From: UBA2210 sp036825195
GTDB taxonomy: Bacteria > Desulfobacterota > Syntrophia > Syntrophales > UBA2210
Assembly (NCBI GenBank): GCA_036825195.1
Contig: DAISYQ010000004.1
Span: 78,590 to 142,589, forward strand
DNA length: 64,000 nt
Direction of reading: 5' to 3'
The notes under the pieces are model-generated. The model saw only the letters and a program-made list of their open reading frames with translations, was not told the DNA's origin and made no database searches. The translations under genes and the position numbers were made by a program. Shown here piece after piece: positions 25,534 to 34,493 of the stretch (the stretch's first letter is position 1; each line of letters begins with the position of its first letter).

Positions 25534-26532
25534 TCACGTCCGGCATACTTTGGAAAACCTGACCAGATTCTCTTCTTCACCAAGGGCGATCAGCTTATCT
25601 CCCGGCTCTATCTCGTACGAGGCCATTGGATTGAACACCATCCTTCCTGATCTTTTCTCGACGGCCACGACGATCAGGCCGTACTCCTTTCTCAGCCCCG
25701 ATTCTTCAAGATTCTTGCCGACAACGGGCGACTTCTGAGGTATAATCAACTCTTCCATCCGGAGAGAGAGGTTCCCTCTCCTCGTGGTGATTTCAATAAA
25801 ATCCAGCATGGCTGGTCTCAGGATAGCCTGAGACATCCTCATCCCGCCTACCTTGTACGGCGATATAACCCTGTCCGCCCCGGCGTTTATCAACCTGCGT
25901 TCCGATGCATCGTCCTCGAATCTGGACAGCACATATACATCAGGATTCAGCTCCTTGGCCGCCAGCACAACATAGAGGTTATCCGCATCGGCGGGGAGGG
26001 CACACACAACACCCTTGGCCGTCTTGATCCCCGCAGCCAGCAGGGTTTTATCTTCCGCCGCATTTCCGTGTACGTAGGCATAACCGCTGTCTTCAATAGT
26101 CTGTATTACCATCGGATTGTTTTCCACGATGACAAACTCTACCTCTTCATGCGTCAGTTCTCCGCAGATGAGATTGCCTATTTTCCCGTACCCGCAAATA
26201 ATATAATGATTTCTCATCTTTTGTATTCGTTTTTCCAATTTCCCCCTCCCCAATATATCCTGGAAACGCCCTTCCAGTAAGGCATTCATTATCATTGCAA
26301 AGGTATAGGCCATCGTGCCCACACCAAAGACGATAATGAAGATGGCAAACAACTTTCCCATCGGGGTTACCGGGTAGAAATCACCAAACCCCACCGTGCC
26401 GATGGTAACGATCGTCGCATAAAAGGCATTCGCCAGTGACCATCCTTCCAGGAGATGATATCCCACGGTTCCTGAAACAATAATCAATATCAGAAAGGAA
26501 AAAGCGACCTTGACCTGGCGAGTCAATAACAC
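25534..26532 (-). CDS. two-TM potassium channel with RCK (TrkA-N/TrkA-C) domains
   Basis: K+ channel protein of 332 residues. Two membrane helices (about 6-26 and 60-86) flank the pore loop TIVTIGTVGFGDFYP (about 38-52), with selectivity filter TVGFGD. A cytoplasmic RCK domain follows: YIICGYGKIGNLIC (about 111-124) is the Rossmann GxGxxG, and a C-terminal TrkA-C part ends GDKLIALGEEENL. The architecture equals MthK-like channels. It uses a GTG start with GGAGGGGGG upstream and converges on the TC-AMP synthase gene (6 bp between stops). Confidence 0.93.
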   Translation of the reverse strand: MLLTRQVKVAFSFLILIIVSGTVGYHLLEGWSLANAFYATIVTIGTVGFGDFYPVTPMGKLFAIFIIVFGVGTMAYTFAMIMNALLEGRFQDILGRGKLEKRIQKMRNHYIICGYGKIGNLICGELTHEEVEFVIVENNPMVIQTIEDSGYAYVHGNAAEDKTLLAAGIKTAKGVVCALPADADNLYVVLAAKELNPDVYVLSRFEDDASERRLINAGADRVISPYKVGGMRMSQAILRPAMLDFIEITTRRGNLSLRMEELIIPQKSPVVGKNLEESGLRKEYGLIVVAVEKRSGRMVFNPMASYEIEPGDKLIALGEEENLVRFSKVCRT

Positions 26533-26584
26533 GCGAATTGCCCCCCTCCATGTACCTTATCGGTAAAATCCATTGCCATGGACG

Positions 26585-27475
26585 TTATTTGCTGTTCGCG
26601 ACCTCCACACCCGCGAGTTCAACGACAAACTCACTCGCCTCGGACGCAGGCATAACGAACGCCAGCATGAAGGGAATATCGGTATCGGGCTGTATGTCTA
26701 TGTTGGAATATTCTCTACCGTACGGATTGGAGAGTTCTTTTCTGATTTCCTCGCCGGTCAGGCTCTTCAATTCGTCATCCGTCAGTATGGTCCCGCAGTT
26801 CGATTCCTCTTGGGAAAGAACGGCCCCGGATGAATCGAGGATTTTCCCCTTGATCTTTATAGTGGAGATCGCAACTTTGTTCTTATTGACGGCAAAACCT
26901 TCGATTATCATGATATCTCCGACAATCGGGTTCTTTACAAACCGCTCTTTCACATTGACCAGGCTCACCTCCAATCCGTACACCCCCGTATCGGAAGCGG
27001 TATGGGCCTCTATGCCAAAGATCTTTTCTATCCTCGGCAAGACCACGTCTCTTGCATGGGGCGATATCCAGAGATATATTCCTCCGCAGAGGAGAACAAC
27101 CAGCAGGCAGAGCGCTATGATCCACCCTGCCCGCCTCGGTCTTTGCATGACCTCTTTTTCTGAAGGGTCCGTTTCTTCCATGATTTCATCGAGCTCATCG
27201 TAGGATTCTCTGTATTCGGGCTGTCCTTCATCATCTTCTATGTCGTCTTCGCCAAACATTTTGTCTATGATATCGTCGGCATCCTCATCGTCTCCTCCCT
27301 TGTGGATATCGCCTCCGGCCTCCATTGATTCCATCAACGAAGCAATCTCTGCCAGGGGGTTCTCCTGGAAGAATACCGCATCGCATCGGCTGCACCTGAC
27401 CCATACCCCCTCGCCATCTATCTTCGTCTTGTCGAATCTGTACTGTGTCCCGCATTCTTTACACTGGATAATCAC
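26585..27475 (-). CDS. zinc-ribbon membrane protein with DUF3426 domain
   Basis: A 296-residue protein beginning with a MJ0042-type zinc ribbon, cysteines 5, 8, 28 and 31 (IIQCKECGTQYRF and WVRCSRC). A long acidic linker (about 50-135, rich in Asp and Glu) leads to one membrane helix (about 143-166, WIIALCLLVVLLCGG) and a C-terminal DUF3426 beta domain. The topology is zinc ribbon in the cytosol, DUF3426 outside. Such proteins are common in delta- and betaproteobacteria; their function is unknown. It has a GTG start at 27475 with AAGGAGCAAAGCC. The downstream channel gene begins 52 bp later. Confidence 0.82.
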   Translation of the reverse strand: MIIQCKECGTQYRFDKTKIDGEGVWVRCSRCDAVFFQENPLAEIASLMESMEAGGDIHKGGDDEDADDIIDKMFGEDDIEDDEGQPEYRESYDELDEIMEETDPSEKEVMQRPRRAGWIIALCLLVVLLCGGIYLWISPHARDVVLPRIEKIFGIEAHTASDTGVYGLEVSLVNVKERFVKNPIVGDIMIIEGFAVNKNKVAISTIKIKGKILDSSGAVLSQEESNCGTILTDDELKSLTGEEIRKELSNPYGREYSNIDIQPDTDIPFMLAFVMPASEASEFVVELAGVEVANSK

Positions 27476-27508
27476 GGCTTTGCTCCTTGGCGGTTTTTTA
27501 TGAAACGA

Positions 27509-28033
27509 TCACTCTTCAACGACATAAATATCCGGCAGACACCTGAACTTTTCATCAAAATCAAGTCCGTATCCTACAACAAATCCCTCGTCCAGATCAA
27601 ATCCCACATAATCCGCATCGATGGAGACCTGTCTTCTCTGCTTTTTATCTATCAATGTGCAGATCCGTACGGAATGTGGTCTTTTCTTCTCGAGTCGCTC
27701 CTTCAGAAATGCAAGCGTAATCCCGGTATCTATGATGTCTTCCACAACAACCACATCCTTCCCCTCTATACCCGTTTCAATATCCTTTGAAATGGTTATC
27801 TTCCCCGAACTTACCGATTCTGAACCATAACTTGCCAGTCTCACAAAATCTATCGTATGGGGAATCCTCAGGTACCTCGTAAGATCCGCCAAGACTATGA
27901 AGGCTCCCTTGAGGACCCCAACAAGCACGACGTCCTTCCCGTCAAGATCGTTCGAAATCTCGTCTGCCAGGTCTTTCACCCGCCTGTCGATCATCTCTCT
28001 TGAATACAGGATTCTCTTTTTCAGTTTTTCCAC
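27509..28033 (-). CDS. hpt: hypoxanthine phosphoribosyltransferase
   Basis: Purine salvage enzyme converting hypoxanthine (and often guanine) with PRPP to the nucleotide. The type I PRTase fold shows VLVGVLKGAFIVLADL (about 37-52), the PRPP loop VVVVEDIIDTGITL (about 94-107) and VGYGLDFDEKFRCLPDI (about 150-166). The GTG start at 28033 is preferred: it gives the usual length (174) and avoids overlap with the upstream gene; an in-frame ATG at 28087 would overlap it by 20 bases. Confidence 0.9.
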   Translation of the reverse strand: MEKLKKRILYSREMIDRRVKDLADEISNDLDGKDVVLVGVLKGAFIVLADLTRYLRIPHTIDFVRLASYGSESVSSGKITISKDIETGIEGKDVVVVEDIIDTGITLAFLKERLEKKRPHSVRICTLIDKKQRRQVSIDADYVGFDLDEGFVVGYGLDFDEKFRCLPDIYVVEE

Positions 28034-28067
28034 TATCCGCCCTTTCCATATGATGTCGCGCCGCAGT

Positions 28068-28901
28068 TCATGATCGGTCCACGGCATCTCTCGTATAACA
28101 GGTTATAAACTTATCTATATTCTCTTGAATGATAGCCTCCCCTCTTCTGAGTTCCTCCGGTGTCTCGAATCTGGAAGTGAGGCTGAGGAATATCTTATCG
28201 AATTTCGATCGTTCACACCCGAGGGCATCGTAATCGATGTGGCTGATCATGTACTGTGAACCATCGAAATAGTATTTTCCGAAGCGGTTCGCATCCGTCG
28301 ACCGGAAGGGCCAAGAAATCTTCAAAGAGAAGAAGTCCAAGGCGATATTACGAAGCCTGCCCTCAAATCGATCAGGATGGGGAACTTCGTATATCCCATC
28401 GCTTATAAAGCGGAAATATTCCTGCACCAGGTCGATATCGGTAATGCACAGGCCGTAGAGATACCAGTCGTCAATTGTCCTGATCAGGGCGCTCTTTTCT
28501 TCACGGGATATGAAGTGATAACTGGGGCAGAAATGCCCGTCGCACAGCTCCCGCCCGTAGAAGGACACGTCTCTCATGTCCACCCCGTTGTTCTGAAGGG
28601 GATGGAGAAGGCAGCCCACCCTTTTCTCCTCACCGTCGAGAAACCCCAGGTACTCACAGCAGTATATTACTTCGTAGAGCTTCTCCTGATTCTCGAGTCT
28701 CTGTATCTTATCCGAAAATATCTTTAGATCGGCCTCCCCTCTGACCGTTTTACGAAATATCTCCGTCCTGGTTCTCAGCCTTCCAACCAGAGAGTCCCGT
28801 GTACTGTCCGCGTAATTGTAGAGGCCGCAACAGGCCCCGCAGGATTTGCACAAATCGGGTTGACAGAGATGGATAAATTCCTCTCCCTTCATCAAACTCA
28901 A
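28068..28901 (-). CDS. cysteine-cluster protein of YkgJ-like type
   Basis: A 277-residue protein with an N-terminal cluster C13, C18, C21, C24, C25 (LCQPDLCKSCGACCGLYNY), followed by more cysteines (about residues 81, 82, 97, 121 and 126, including the phrase CDGHFCPSY). Cys-x2-Cys-x2-Cys-Cys-G is the YkgJ/UPF0153-like pattern, thought to bind zinc or Fe-S. The remainder is acidic and aromatic and not recognised. A TTG start at 28901 is preferred because AAGGGG lies exactly 7 bases upstream; ATG 28892 is 16 bases away. A promoter-like pair (TTGCCT 28959-28954, TATATA 28937-28932) precedes it. Confidence 0.7.
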   Translation of the reverse strand: MSLMKGEEFIHLCQPDLCKSCGACCGLYNYADSTRDSLVGRLRTRTEIFRKTVRGEADLKIFSDKIQRLENQEKLYEVIYCCEYLGFLDGEEKRVGCLLHPLQNNGVDMRDVSFYGRELCDGHFCPSYHFISREEKSALIRTIDDWYLYGLCITDIDLVQEYFRFISDGIYEVPHPDRFEGRLRNIALDFFSLKISWPFRSTDANRFGKYYFDGSQYMISHIDYDALGCERSKFDKIFLSLTSRFETPEELRRGEAIIQENIDKFITCYTRDAVDRS

Positions 28902-28931
28902 TACGATACCCCTTGTTTCATTGGTTTTCTT

Positions 28932-28959
28932 TATATAGTCAAGCTACTCAAAAAGGCAA
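28932..28959 (-). promoter_or_regulatory. possible promoter of the Cys-cluster/hpt unit
   Basis: On the minus strand TTGCCT (28959-28954) and TATATA (28937-28932) with a 16-base spacer, 31 bases before the TTG start. A motif match only. Confidence 0.4.
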
Positions 28960-29126
28960 GGGATAATCCGATCACAAATTCCCGCAACACGGTCCGAAGA
29001 GGGTGCTCGCCCTTCAATGCCACAATCATACTTGTAATCTGACACGAAACATTATACTAAGGCTTTGGAAAAAACGATTCGAAAGATGTGAGGAAACAAC
29101 ATAATTTCAATAACAGGAACGGTACT

Positions 29127-30569
29127 ATGCATAACGATAATAATCAAGTGAGGGTGCGATTTGCACCCAGTCCGACAGGATATCTCCATGTTGGAGGGTT
29201 GAGGACGGCATTATTCAACTATCTGTTCGCGCGCAAACAGGGTGGAAAGTTTATCCTGCGGATCGAAGACACGGACCAGAAGAGATCCATCCCCGGTGCT
29301 CTGGAAAAGCTCACCACAACACTTACGGGAATCGGTCTCCACTATGATGAAGGTCCCGATGTGGGCGGGGACTACGGCCCTTACATACAATCACAGCGGA
29401 CGGAGATCTATAAAGAGTATACCCAACGACTGCTGGATTCAGGGAACGCATACTACTGTTTCTGTTCCGAGGAACGGTTGAACAATCTGAGAGAAGAACA
29501 GCGGAAACGGAAGCGGCCGCCCATGTACGACGGCAAATGCAGAAGCCTGTCGAAGGATGAGGTTGCAAACAACCTGTCACAGGGAATGCCCTTTGTCATA
29601 CGCCTGAAATACCCCACAGAGGGAAAATCAGTTTTCGACGATGTGGTGCGCGAAAGGGTAGCCATCGACAATTCGATGGTTGACGACCAGGTTCTTATAA
29701 AATCCGACGGATTCCCCACCTATCATCTCGCAAGCGTGGTGGATGACCATCTCATGAAGATCACCCACGTCATACGCGGCGAGGAATGGCTTTCCAGCGT
29801 GCCGAAACATATCTTCCTCTACGAATCCTTCGGTTGGGAGGTACCGGTATTCGCCCATCTTCCCTTGCTGTTGAATTCAGACAGAAGCAAGCTGAGCAAG
29901 CGGCAGGGAGACGTTTCCGTTGAAAGTTATCTTGAAAAGGGGTATCTCCCCGAGGTCATGCTCAACTTTATCGCTCTCCTCGGGTGGCATACGGCGGATG
30001 ACCGGGAGCTGTACTCCCTCAGCGAACTGGAAGAGGTGTTTTCACTGGACAGAATCAACAAGGCAGGGGCCGTGTTCGACACGGAAAAACTGAACTGGAT
30101 GGGAGGGCACTACATACGGCATCTTGACGTGGAGTATATCGCTGATCAGTCGAGGCGCTTCTTTGAAGAGGCCGGCATAGATATCAGCGACACCAACAGG
30201 TACCTGAAGGCGATCAACACGGCGCGCGATTACGTGTATTGTCTCTCCGATATCGTCGAACATGCCCGCATGTTTTTCGAAGAACTGGTATTCTCGGAAG
30301 AAGACAGAGATCTCATCAAACAGGAAGATTCCCAGCGGATCTTTGCGTACTGGATCGAGGCATTGGGGAAAAAGGCCGAATGGAACTCGGACGAGGTAAC
30401 TGAACTGACAAAACAATCGATCGGGGAACTGGGCATCAAGGGTAAGCATTTCTACTTTCCCATCCGCCTCGCGCTCTTTGGAAGCTGTCACGGCCCCGAC
30501 ATACCAACGCTGATCGATATCCTTGGACGTGATGAGGCCGTCAAAAGGCTCGAAGCCTGCCTGATCTGA
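29127..30569 (+). CDS. gltX: glutamyl-tRNA synthetase
   Basis: Class I synthetase charging tRNA-Glu. The HIGH-type motif is APSPTGYLHVGG (about 13-24), GGKFILRIEDTDQKRS follows near 35-50, and the KMSKS-type motif is DRSKLSKRQGDVS (about 240-252). The C-terminal anticodon-binding region is present, and the length is 480 residues as usual. ATG 29127 is chosen because catalytic homology starts at VRVRFAPSPTG within ten residues; the frame also opens at a GTG at 29088. Confidence 0.95.
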   Translation: MHNDNNQVRVRFAPSPTGYLHVGGLRTALFNYLFARKQGGKFILRIEDTDQKRSIPGALEKLTTTLTGIGLHYDEGPDVGGDYGPYIQSQRTEIYKEYTQRLLDSGNAYYCFCSEERLNNLREEQRKRKRPPMYDGKCRSLSKDEVANNLSQGMPFVIRLKYPTEGKSVFDDVVRERVAIDNSMVDDQVLIKSDGFPTYHLASVVDDHLMKITHVIRGEEWLSSVPKHIFLYESFGWEVPVFAHLPLLLNSDRSKLSKRQGDVSVESYLEKGYLPEVMLNFIALLGWHTADDRELYSLSELEEVFSLDRINKAGAVFDTEKLNWMGGHYIRHLDVEYIADQSRRFFEEAGIDISDTNRYLKAINTARDYVYCLSDIVEHARMFFEELVFSEEDRDLIKQEDSQRIFAYWIEALGKKAEWNSDEVTELTKQSIGELGIKGKHFYFPIRLALFGSCHGPDIPTLIDILGRDEAVKRLEACLI

Positions 30570-30649
30570 TATCCCCTGTTTCGATCAAGGCACGCAAGGG
30601 TACCGGCGGATATAGTTTGAATCGATCGGACGAGCTTCCATGCTTTCGC

Positions 30650-31840
30650 TCATACACGGATGAGGGAGAGGGCCTGATCCAGATCGGCTATCAGGTCATC
30701 CACATCCTCAATTCCGACAGAGTAGCGTATCAGTTCCTCGGGGATTCCCATGGCCTTTCTCTCTTCGGGGGTACATTCCACATGGCTTGTCACTGAGGGC
30801 GGACCGGCAATCGTCTCCACGGAGCCGAGATTTGCGGCCCTGCGTGCATACCTGAGGCGGGGAAGGAAGGTACGTACGGAATCAAAGCCGCCTTTTACGG
30901 TAAAGCTCAGGACACCTCCGAAGGCCTTCATCTGACGGCATGCGACATCGTACCGGGGATGGCTTTCCAGGCCGGGGTAGAAAACGTCTTCCACCTCTTT
31001 TCTTTCCTGAAGAAAGCGTGCGATCGTCAAGGCATTTTTGCTCTGTTGACACACACGGAGATAGAGCGTTTTCATGCCTCGCAGAAGGAGGTACGCCGCA
31101 AAAGGATCCAAGGCGGCACCGGTTATCTCCCGGTAGTGGTATATGGTATCTATCAGACCCGATGCACCGCAGACGGCACCGCCGAGGGCATCGGCATGTC
31201 CGCCAAGAAACTTGGTGGCGCTGTGAATAACCAGATCCGCACCCAGTTCCAGCGGTTTCTGGTTAAAGGGCGTTGCAAAGGTATTATCCACCACGACGAG
31301 CGCACCCTCGACATGGGCCGCACGTGCCAAGCGTGCAATATCAACTATCTTGAGCGTCGGATTCGTCGGGCTTTCCAGATAGAGGATTTGACAACCCTTC
31401 GCCACTTCTTTCTCAATCTCCTCGTGATCCGATGTCTCACAGAGCTGTGCCGTGATTTGAAAACGGGGGAGGAATTCCAGAAACAGCTTGCTCGTTCCAC
31501 CATAACTGTCTTTTATGGATACCACTCTGTCGCCGGGAGAGAGCAACGCAAAGAGGGTGTTACTGATGGCGGCCATTCCAGTGGAAAAGCTTGTCGCCGC
31601 TTCCGCATCTTCCAATTCCCGAATTTTCTCCTCAAAAACACGGACGGTGGGGTTGGTATTTCTGCTGTAAATGTAGCCGCGTTCTTTTCCCTGTCCCACC
31701 GCCAGCCATTCATCGATGTCGTCATAGCCGAATGAAACGCTCTGTACGATGGGAACCTGCGTGGCATGACGCCACATCAGGTCCTCTTCTCCCGACCAGA
31801 CCGCCTTTGTCGCCCCTTTCGCCTCCCTGCGCTTTTCCAT
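30650..31840 (-). CDS. cystathionine gamma-synthase / gamma-lyase family PLP enzyme
   Basis: A 396-residue trans-sulfuration enzyme (Cys/Met metabolism PLP family). YIYSRNTNPTVRVFEEKIRELE (about 56-77, as pattern) is the tetramer-contact signature, SFSTGMAAIS (about 83-92) binds the PLP phosphate, VDNTFATPF (about 186-194) holds the ring-binding Asp, and HSATKFLGGHADALGG (about 207-222) contains the Schiff-base lysine. The family includes MetB, MetC, methionine gamma-lyase and O-acetylhomoserine sulfhydrylases, which cannot be separated by eye. AAGGGATAGACTGT precedes the ATG. Confidence 0.9.
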   Translation of the reverse strand: MEKRREAKGATKAVWSGEEDLMWRHATQVPIVQSVSFGYDDIDEWLAVGQGKERGYIYSRNTNPTVRVFEEKIRELEDAEAATSFSTGMAAISNTLFALLSPGDRVVSIKDSYGGTSKLFLEFLPRFQITAQLCETSDHEEIEKEVAKGCQILYLESPTNPTLKIVDIARLARAAHVEGALVVVDNTFATPFNQKPLELGADLVIHSATKFLGGHADALGGAVCGASGLIDTIYHYREITGAALDPFAAYLLLRGMKTLYLRVCQQSKNALTIARFLQERKEVEDVFYPGLESHPRYDVACRQMKAFGGVLSFTVKGGFDSVRTFLPRLRYARRAANLGSVETIAGPPSVTSHVECTPEERKAMGIPEELIRYSVGIEDVDDLIADLDQALSLIRV

Positions 31841-31845
31841 ACAGT

Positions 31846-32046
31846 CTATCCCTTTTCTCCGGAGCTTCCTTCAGAAGATTTCTTTTCCTTCTCCCGCCTG
31901 CCTTTTCTCATAATCGAAAAGGCGATAAAGACCATCACAGCTCCGATAAGGATGCTGATTCTGTCTTTGGACCAGAGGCCGTAGGCAAAATCCGCAACAC
32001 CCAGGATCATGAAAAAGATAAGAACATATTGATTCATCGTTGCCAC
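31846..32046 (-). CDS. small two-helix membrane protein
   Basis: A 66-residue protein with two hydrophobic segments (about 7-22 VLIFFMILGVADFAYG and 29-45 ISILIGAVMVFIAFSI), followed by a charged Lys/Glu/Ser tail. It sits 5 bp before the cystathionine-gamma-synthase-family gene, so is co-transcribed with it. It starts at GTG 32046 or ATG 32037; GGAGAGGT lies just upstream of both. Function unknown. Confidence 0.6.
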   Translation of the reverse strand: MATMNQYVLIFFMILGVADFAYGLWSKDRISILIGAVMVFIAFSIMRKGRREKEKKSSEGSSGEKG

Positions 32047-32114
32047 ACCTCTCCGTACACCACCCGGTCATGAGTCCGATGCCTGCCTGTATGAAAAAGA
32101 TACGCCTTCACTGC

Positions 32115-32573
32115 TCAGTACCCGGACATCTTCCCCGACATCTCTTCTATATCAACCCGTATCACGGCGGTCTTCGCAACCTTGTCATCAGGATATTCAA
32201 AGGGCCTATTTGAATAATGCTCCATAATGACATCGAGCGCCCTGCGTACGGACTCGGGATCGTTTATGATATGGGCCTTTCCGAATCCTATGACGCTCTT
32301 GTATCGAACACTCCAATTGCATGCCTTGTCCGCGTCCACCATATTGATATCACTCTCTATTTCAAAGCACACGTTGTTGTTCTCTCTGATAATGTCCAAT
32401 TTCCTGCCCGCCAGGGCACTGTGAAAATAGAGAGAGTCCCCGTCATAGCCGAAACAGAGGGGTACGATATAGGGTTTGTTTCCCACCGCAAGGCCGAGTC
32501 TGCAAATGATTGCCTTTTCAATAATGGAATCTACTTGTTGTCTGTCTGTAATCTCTTTGTCTTTTCTTCTCAT
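32115..32573 (-). CDS. pyridoxamine 5'-phosphate oxidase-like flavin-binding protein
   Basis: A 152-residue protein of the PPOX/NimA-like split-barrel FMN-binding group. IICRLGLAVGNKPYIVPLCFGYDGDSLYFHSALAGRKLD is the typical strand pattern (about 20-58, described not quoted in full elsewhere), with NNNVCFEIE and WSVRYKSVIGFGKA following. Such proteins bind FMN, F420 or heme and may detoxify nitro compounds; the substrate is unknown. The start at 32573 has AGGGGTGG upstream. The frame is open to 32723, but that stretch is the remnant of another gene in a different frame. The first 10 codons recur at 50478-50507. Confidence 0.82.
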   Translation of the reverse strand: MRRKDKEITDRQQVDSIIEKAIICRLGLAVGNKPYIVPLCFGYDGDSLYFHSALAGRKLDIIRENNNVCFEIESDINMVDADKACNWSVRYKSVIGFGKAHIINDPESVRRALDVIMEHYSNRPFEYPDDKVAKTAVIRVDIEEMSGKMSGY

Positions 32574-32834
32574 TGTCCACCCCTTGTTTTCTTTCACAAT
32601 CTCATCCTCCTCCGTATATACCTGACAAGAAAAAGCGACATGGCGGCTACCGATACTATCCGCAGCAGAGTAATCAGCCCCTCGTCTTCTATTCCAGAAT
32701 TGCCAGTCTGACCATTCGACCATTCATTGTCAACTTCATACTCACCGGCCGGATGGTTTCCCTCTGTTGCCGCACAGGCGACATTTTGTACATTCCAGCC
32801 ATAGACAGCCCTATCGATTATTTCAGAAACTTTT
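32544..32834. repeat. copy A of a duplicated cassette (partner at 50478-50759)
   Basis: About 285 bases closely match 50478-50759 in the same orientation. Over the best 215 bases, agreement by eye is about 90 percent; the right end is looser, with small indels. The unit comprises the end of a small membrane/exported protein gene, the spacer with its ribosome-binding site, and the first 10 codons of the PPOX gene, so the duplication cuts across gene boundaries. Copy A keeps the intact PPOX gene; copy B keeps the intact small gene. Confidence 0.85.
32594..32834 (-). pseudogene. 5'-truncated copy of the small exported protein at 50528-50857
   Basis: Read on the minus strand this gives KVSEIIDRAVYGWNVQNVA and so on to RRRMRL and a TGA at 32596-32594. 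It is clearly homologous to residues 34-109 of the 109-residue protein at 50528-50857. The signal peptide and start are missing: homology ends at about 32834 and no start codon with a ribosome-binding site is seen upstream. No internal stop has appeared yet, suggesting recent truncation or use of an unseen start. It ends 20 bp before the PPOX gene. Confidence 0.7.
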
Positions 32835-33294
32835 AACCCGGTTGAGCAATTCGTATATCGCAGAAAGAAAGAAGAATTTATAGAAGAGGTGTAAAAAATA
32901 CAACCTTTTTATTTAATTTCAATTGATTTCTCCTCTAAAAGATAACGACTTACAGGGATAGAATGACGCTTTTTCGGGATCGCCCGATTTCGAGAGGAAA
33001 TTATAGATGATATGACACTGAGAACAGTAAAATTTTTACATCGAGGTATCAAACCTGTAGGTATTTTGAATTTCAATTTATTATAACAACGGGTACGGAA
33101 TCAACTCTTTGTCCGTCCCGATTTGATCGTACCCTTGATGGTTAATTTTCGAGCGTGCCCATACAGGCTATCTCATTTCCCCGGCGAATCACAGATGCAG
33201 AAAAAATCTGTACTCATCCGCTATCCATGCCTCTTTTCGTACTACAGATGCCTTAAAGTGGGAAGCTTATCTCAGTGAGGGGCTCTCCATGCAT
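32835..33294. other. AT-rich gene-free junction
   Basis: This 460-base stretch has no supported gene and marks the change from the moderate-GC left half to the AT-richer right half. It directly follows copy A of the duplicated cassette. No insertion-sequence ends or attachment-site repeats were recognised. Confidence 0.5.
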
Positions 33295-34071
33295 CTAAAA
33301 CCATACTGTTAAACCCCCATCAACGGATAAAACATGACCTGTAATATAATTTGATGCGTCTGAAGAAAGAAAGACGGCAGCGCTCTTAATATCCTGCGGT
33401 TCCCCAAAACGTTTCAACAGAAAATGAGAAGAAAGCTGTGATTCTTTATTCTCTATCGTCCATTTGGTCATCCTTGATGGAAACCAACCAGGGGCAATCG
33501 CATTAACATTTATGTTGTACTTTCCCCATTTTGTCGCTAAATCCTTGGTAAAGGTTATTACGGCGCCCTTTGAGGTATTGTAGGGAATAGCGTTCATGCA
33601 TTGCGGATCTGTCCCTCCCAATCCGGCATACGATGAAATATTTATTATCTTTCCCCGCTTTTGTTTTATCATTGCCACTCCGGCTTTTTGGCAAAATAAG
33701 AATGTTCCTGTTATATTGACATCCATCACTTTTTGCCAATCTTCCAGTTTGAATTCTTCGACGAGACCTCCCCAAGTTCTCCCTGAATTGTTTATCAGTA
33801 TATCAATCTTACCGAATTTACCGAGTGTTTGCTCTACTATACTAACGATCTCATCCTCATTGCTCAGATCACATTTTAGAGCAAGGGCCTTAACTCCGTG
33901 TTTTTCTATCTCGTGTGCCGTTTCTTCACACTTTTCCAATTTCCTCGAACAAATAATCACATGGGAACCAGCTTCCGCCAAACCCAAGGCCATCATTTTG
34001 CCAAGACCGTCGCCCCCTCCTGTTACAATTGACACTTTTTCATCAAGATTAAATGACTTCAAAATACCCAT
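33295..34071 (-). CDS. short-chain dehydrogenase/reductase
   Basis: A 258-residue classical SDR, NAD(P)-dependent oxidoreductase. The cofactor loop is TGGGDGLGKMMA (about 17-28), NNSG (about 91-94) follows, and the catalytic set is Ser near 145 (ISSYAGLGG), Tyr in YNTSKGA (about 163-169) and the Lys four residues on. It ends DASNYITGHVLSVDGGLT, as in beta-ketoacyl-ACP reductase or gluconate 5-dehydrogenase-like SDRs. It is the last gene of module A in transcription order; a 3-hydroxyacyl-CoA or alicyclic alcohol is a reasonable substrate. GGAGGATATT precedes the ATG. Confidence 0.9.
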   Translation of the reverse strand: MGILKSFNLDEKVSIVTGGGDGLGKMMALGLAEAGSHVIICSRKLEKCEETAHEIEKHGVKALALKCDLSNEDEIVSIVEQTLGKFGKIDILINNSGRTWGGLVEEFKLEDWQKVMDVNITGTFLFCQKAGVAMIKQKRGKIINISSYAGLGGTDPQCMNAIPYNTSKGAVITFTKDLATKWGKYNINVNAIAPGWFPSRMTKWTIENKESQLSSHFLLKRFGEPQDIKSAAVFLSSDASNYITGHVLSVDGGLTVWF

Positions 34072-34448
34072 AATATCCTCCCATGTGTTAGATAAAAATT
34101 CGCTTTACTTTCAAAGATCGTCTGTAAGGGAGAACTAGCCTCCGCTGTAAACTCACCTCAATCCCTCCGTCCGAATGCTTTGCAAGACCAAAACAATGTA
34201 TTACCGATCTGGAATTTGACTGGGTTAATATCATGGGATTCACTACCTCCCCCAATTACATTAACAACTAAAAAGCATACTACCATCGTTTGAACTTCTG
34301 AAACCCAACAGTTTTTATTACTGCAACAGTACGTAAGAAATATACTACTCTGGCCAAGCACCTTAATAATTCTAACCGCCTTCTCAATCTTTCGTAATCT
34401 ATGACGGCATTCCGCAATGCTCCTCGATTATTGAATACTCATGTTAGG
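34072..34448. other. intergenic, no gene seen
   Basis: AT-rich, with no open frame carrying a ribosome-binding site. It separates the SDR from the enoyl-CoA hydratase/ligase pair, so the SDR may have its own promoter here. Confidence 0.45.
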
Positions 34449-34484
34449 CAATGCCTAAACCCGAGAGCCTAGGCCTAGGCATTG
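34449..34484 (-). terminator. hairpin after the enoyl-CoA hydratase gene
   Basis: CAATGCCTA (34449-34457) pairs perfectly with TAGGCATTG (34476-34484), 9 bp downstream of the hydratase stop on the minus strand; an internal palindrome GCCTAGGCCTAGGC overlaps it. There is no T run, so it may be a stability element or a rho-dependent end rather than a canonical terminator. Confidence 0.5.
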
Positions 34485-34493
34485 TTATTCCAG

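Noticed and set aside
32573..32723. N-terminal extension of the PPOX protein
   Set aside because: This stretch encodes the small-protein remnant in another frame, and a strong ribosome-binding site marks the start at 32573.
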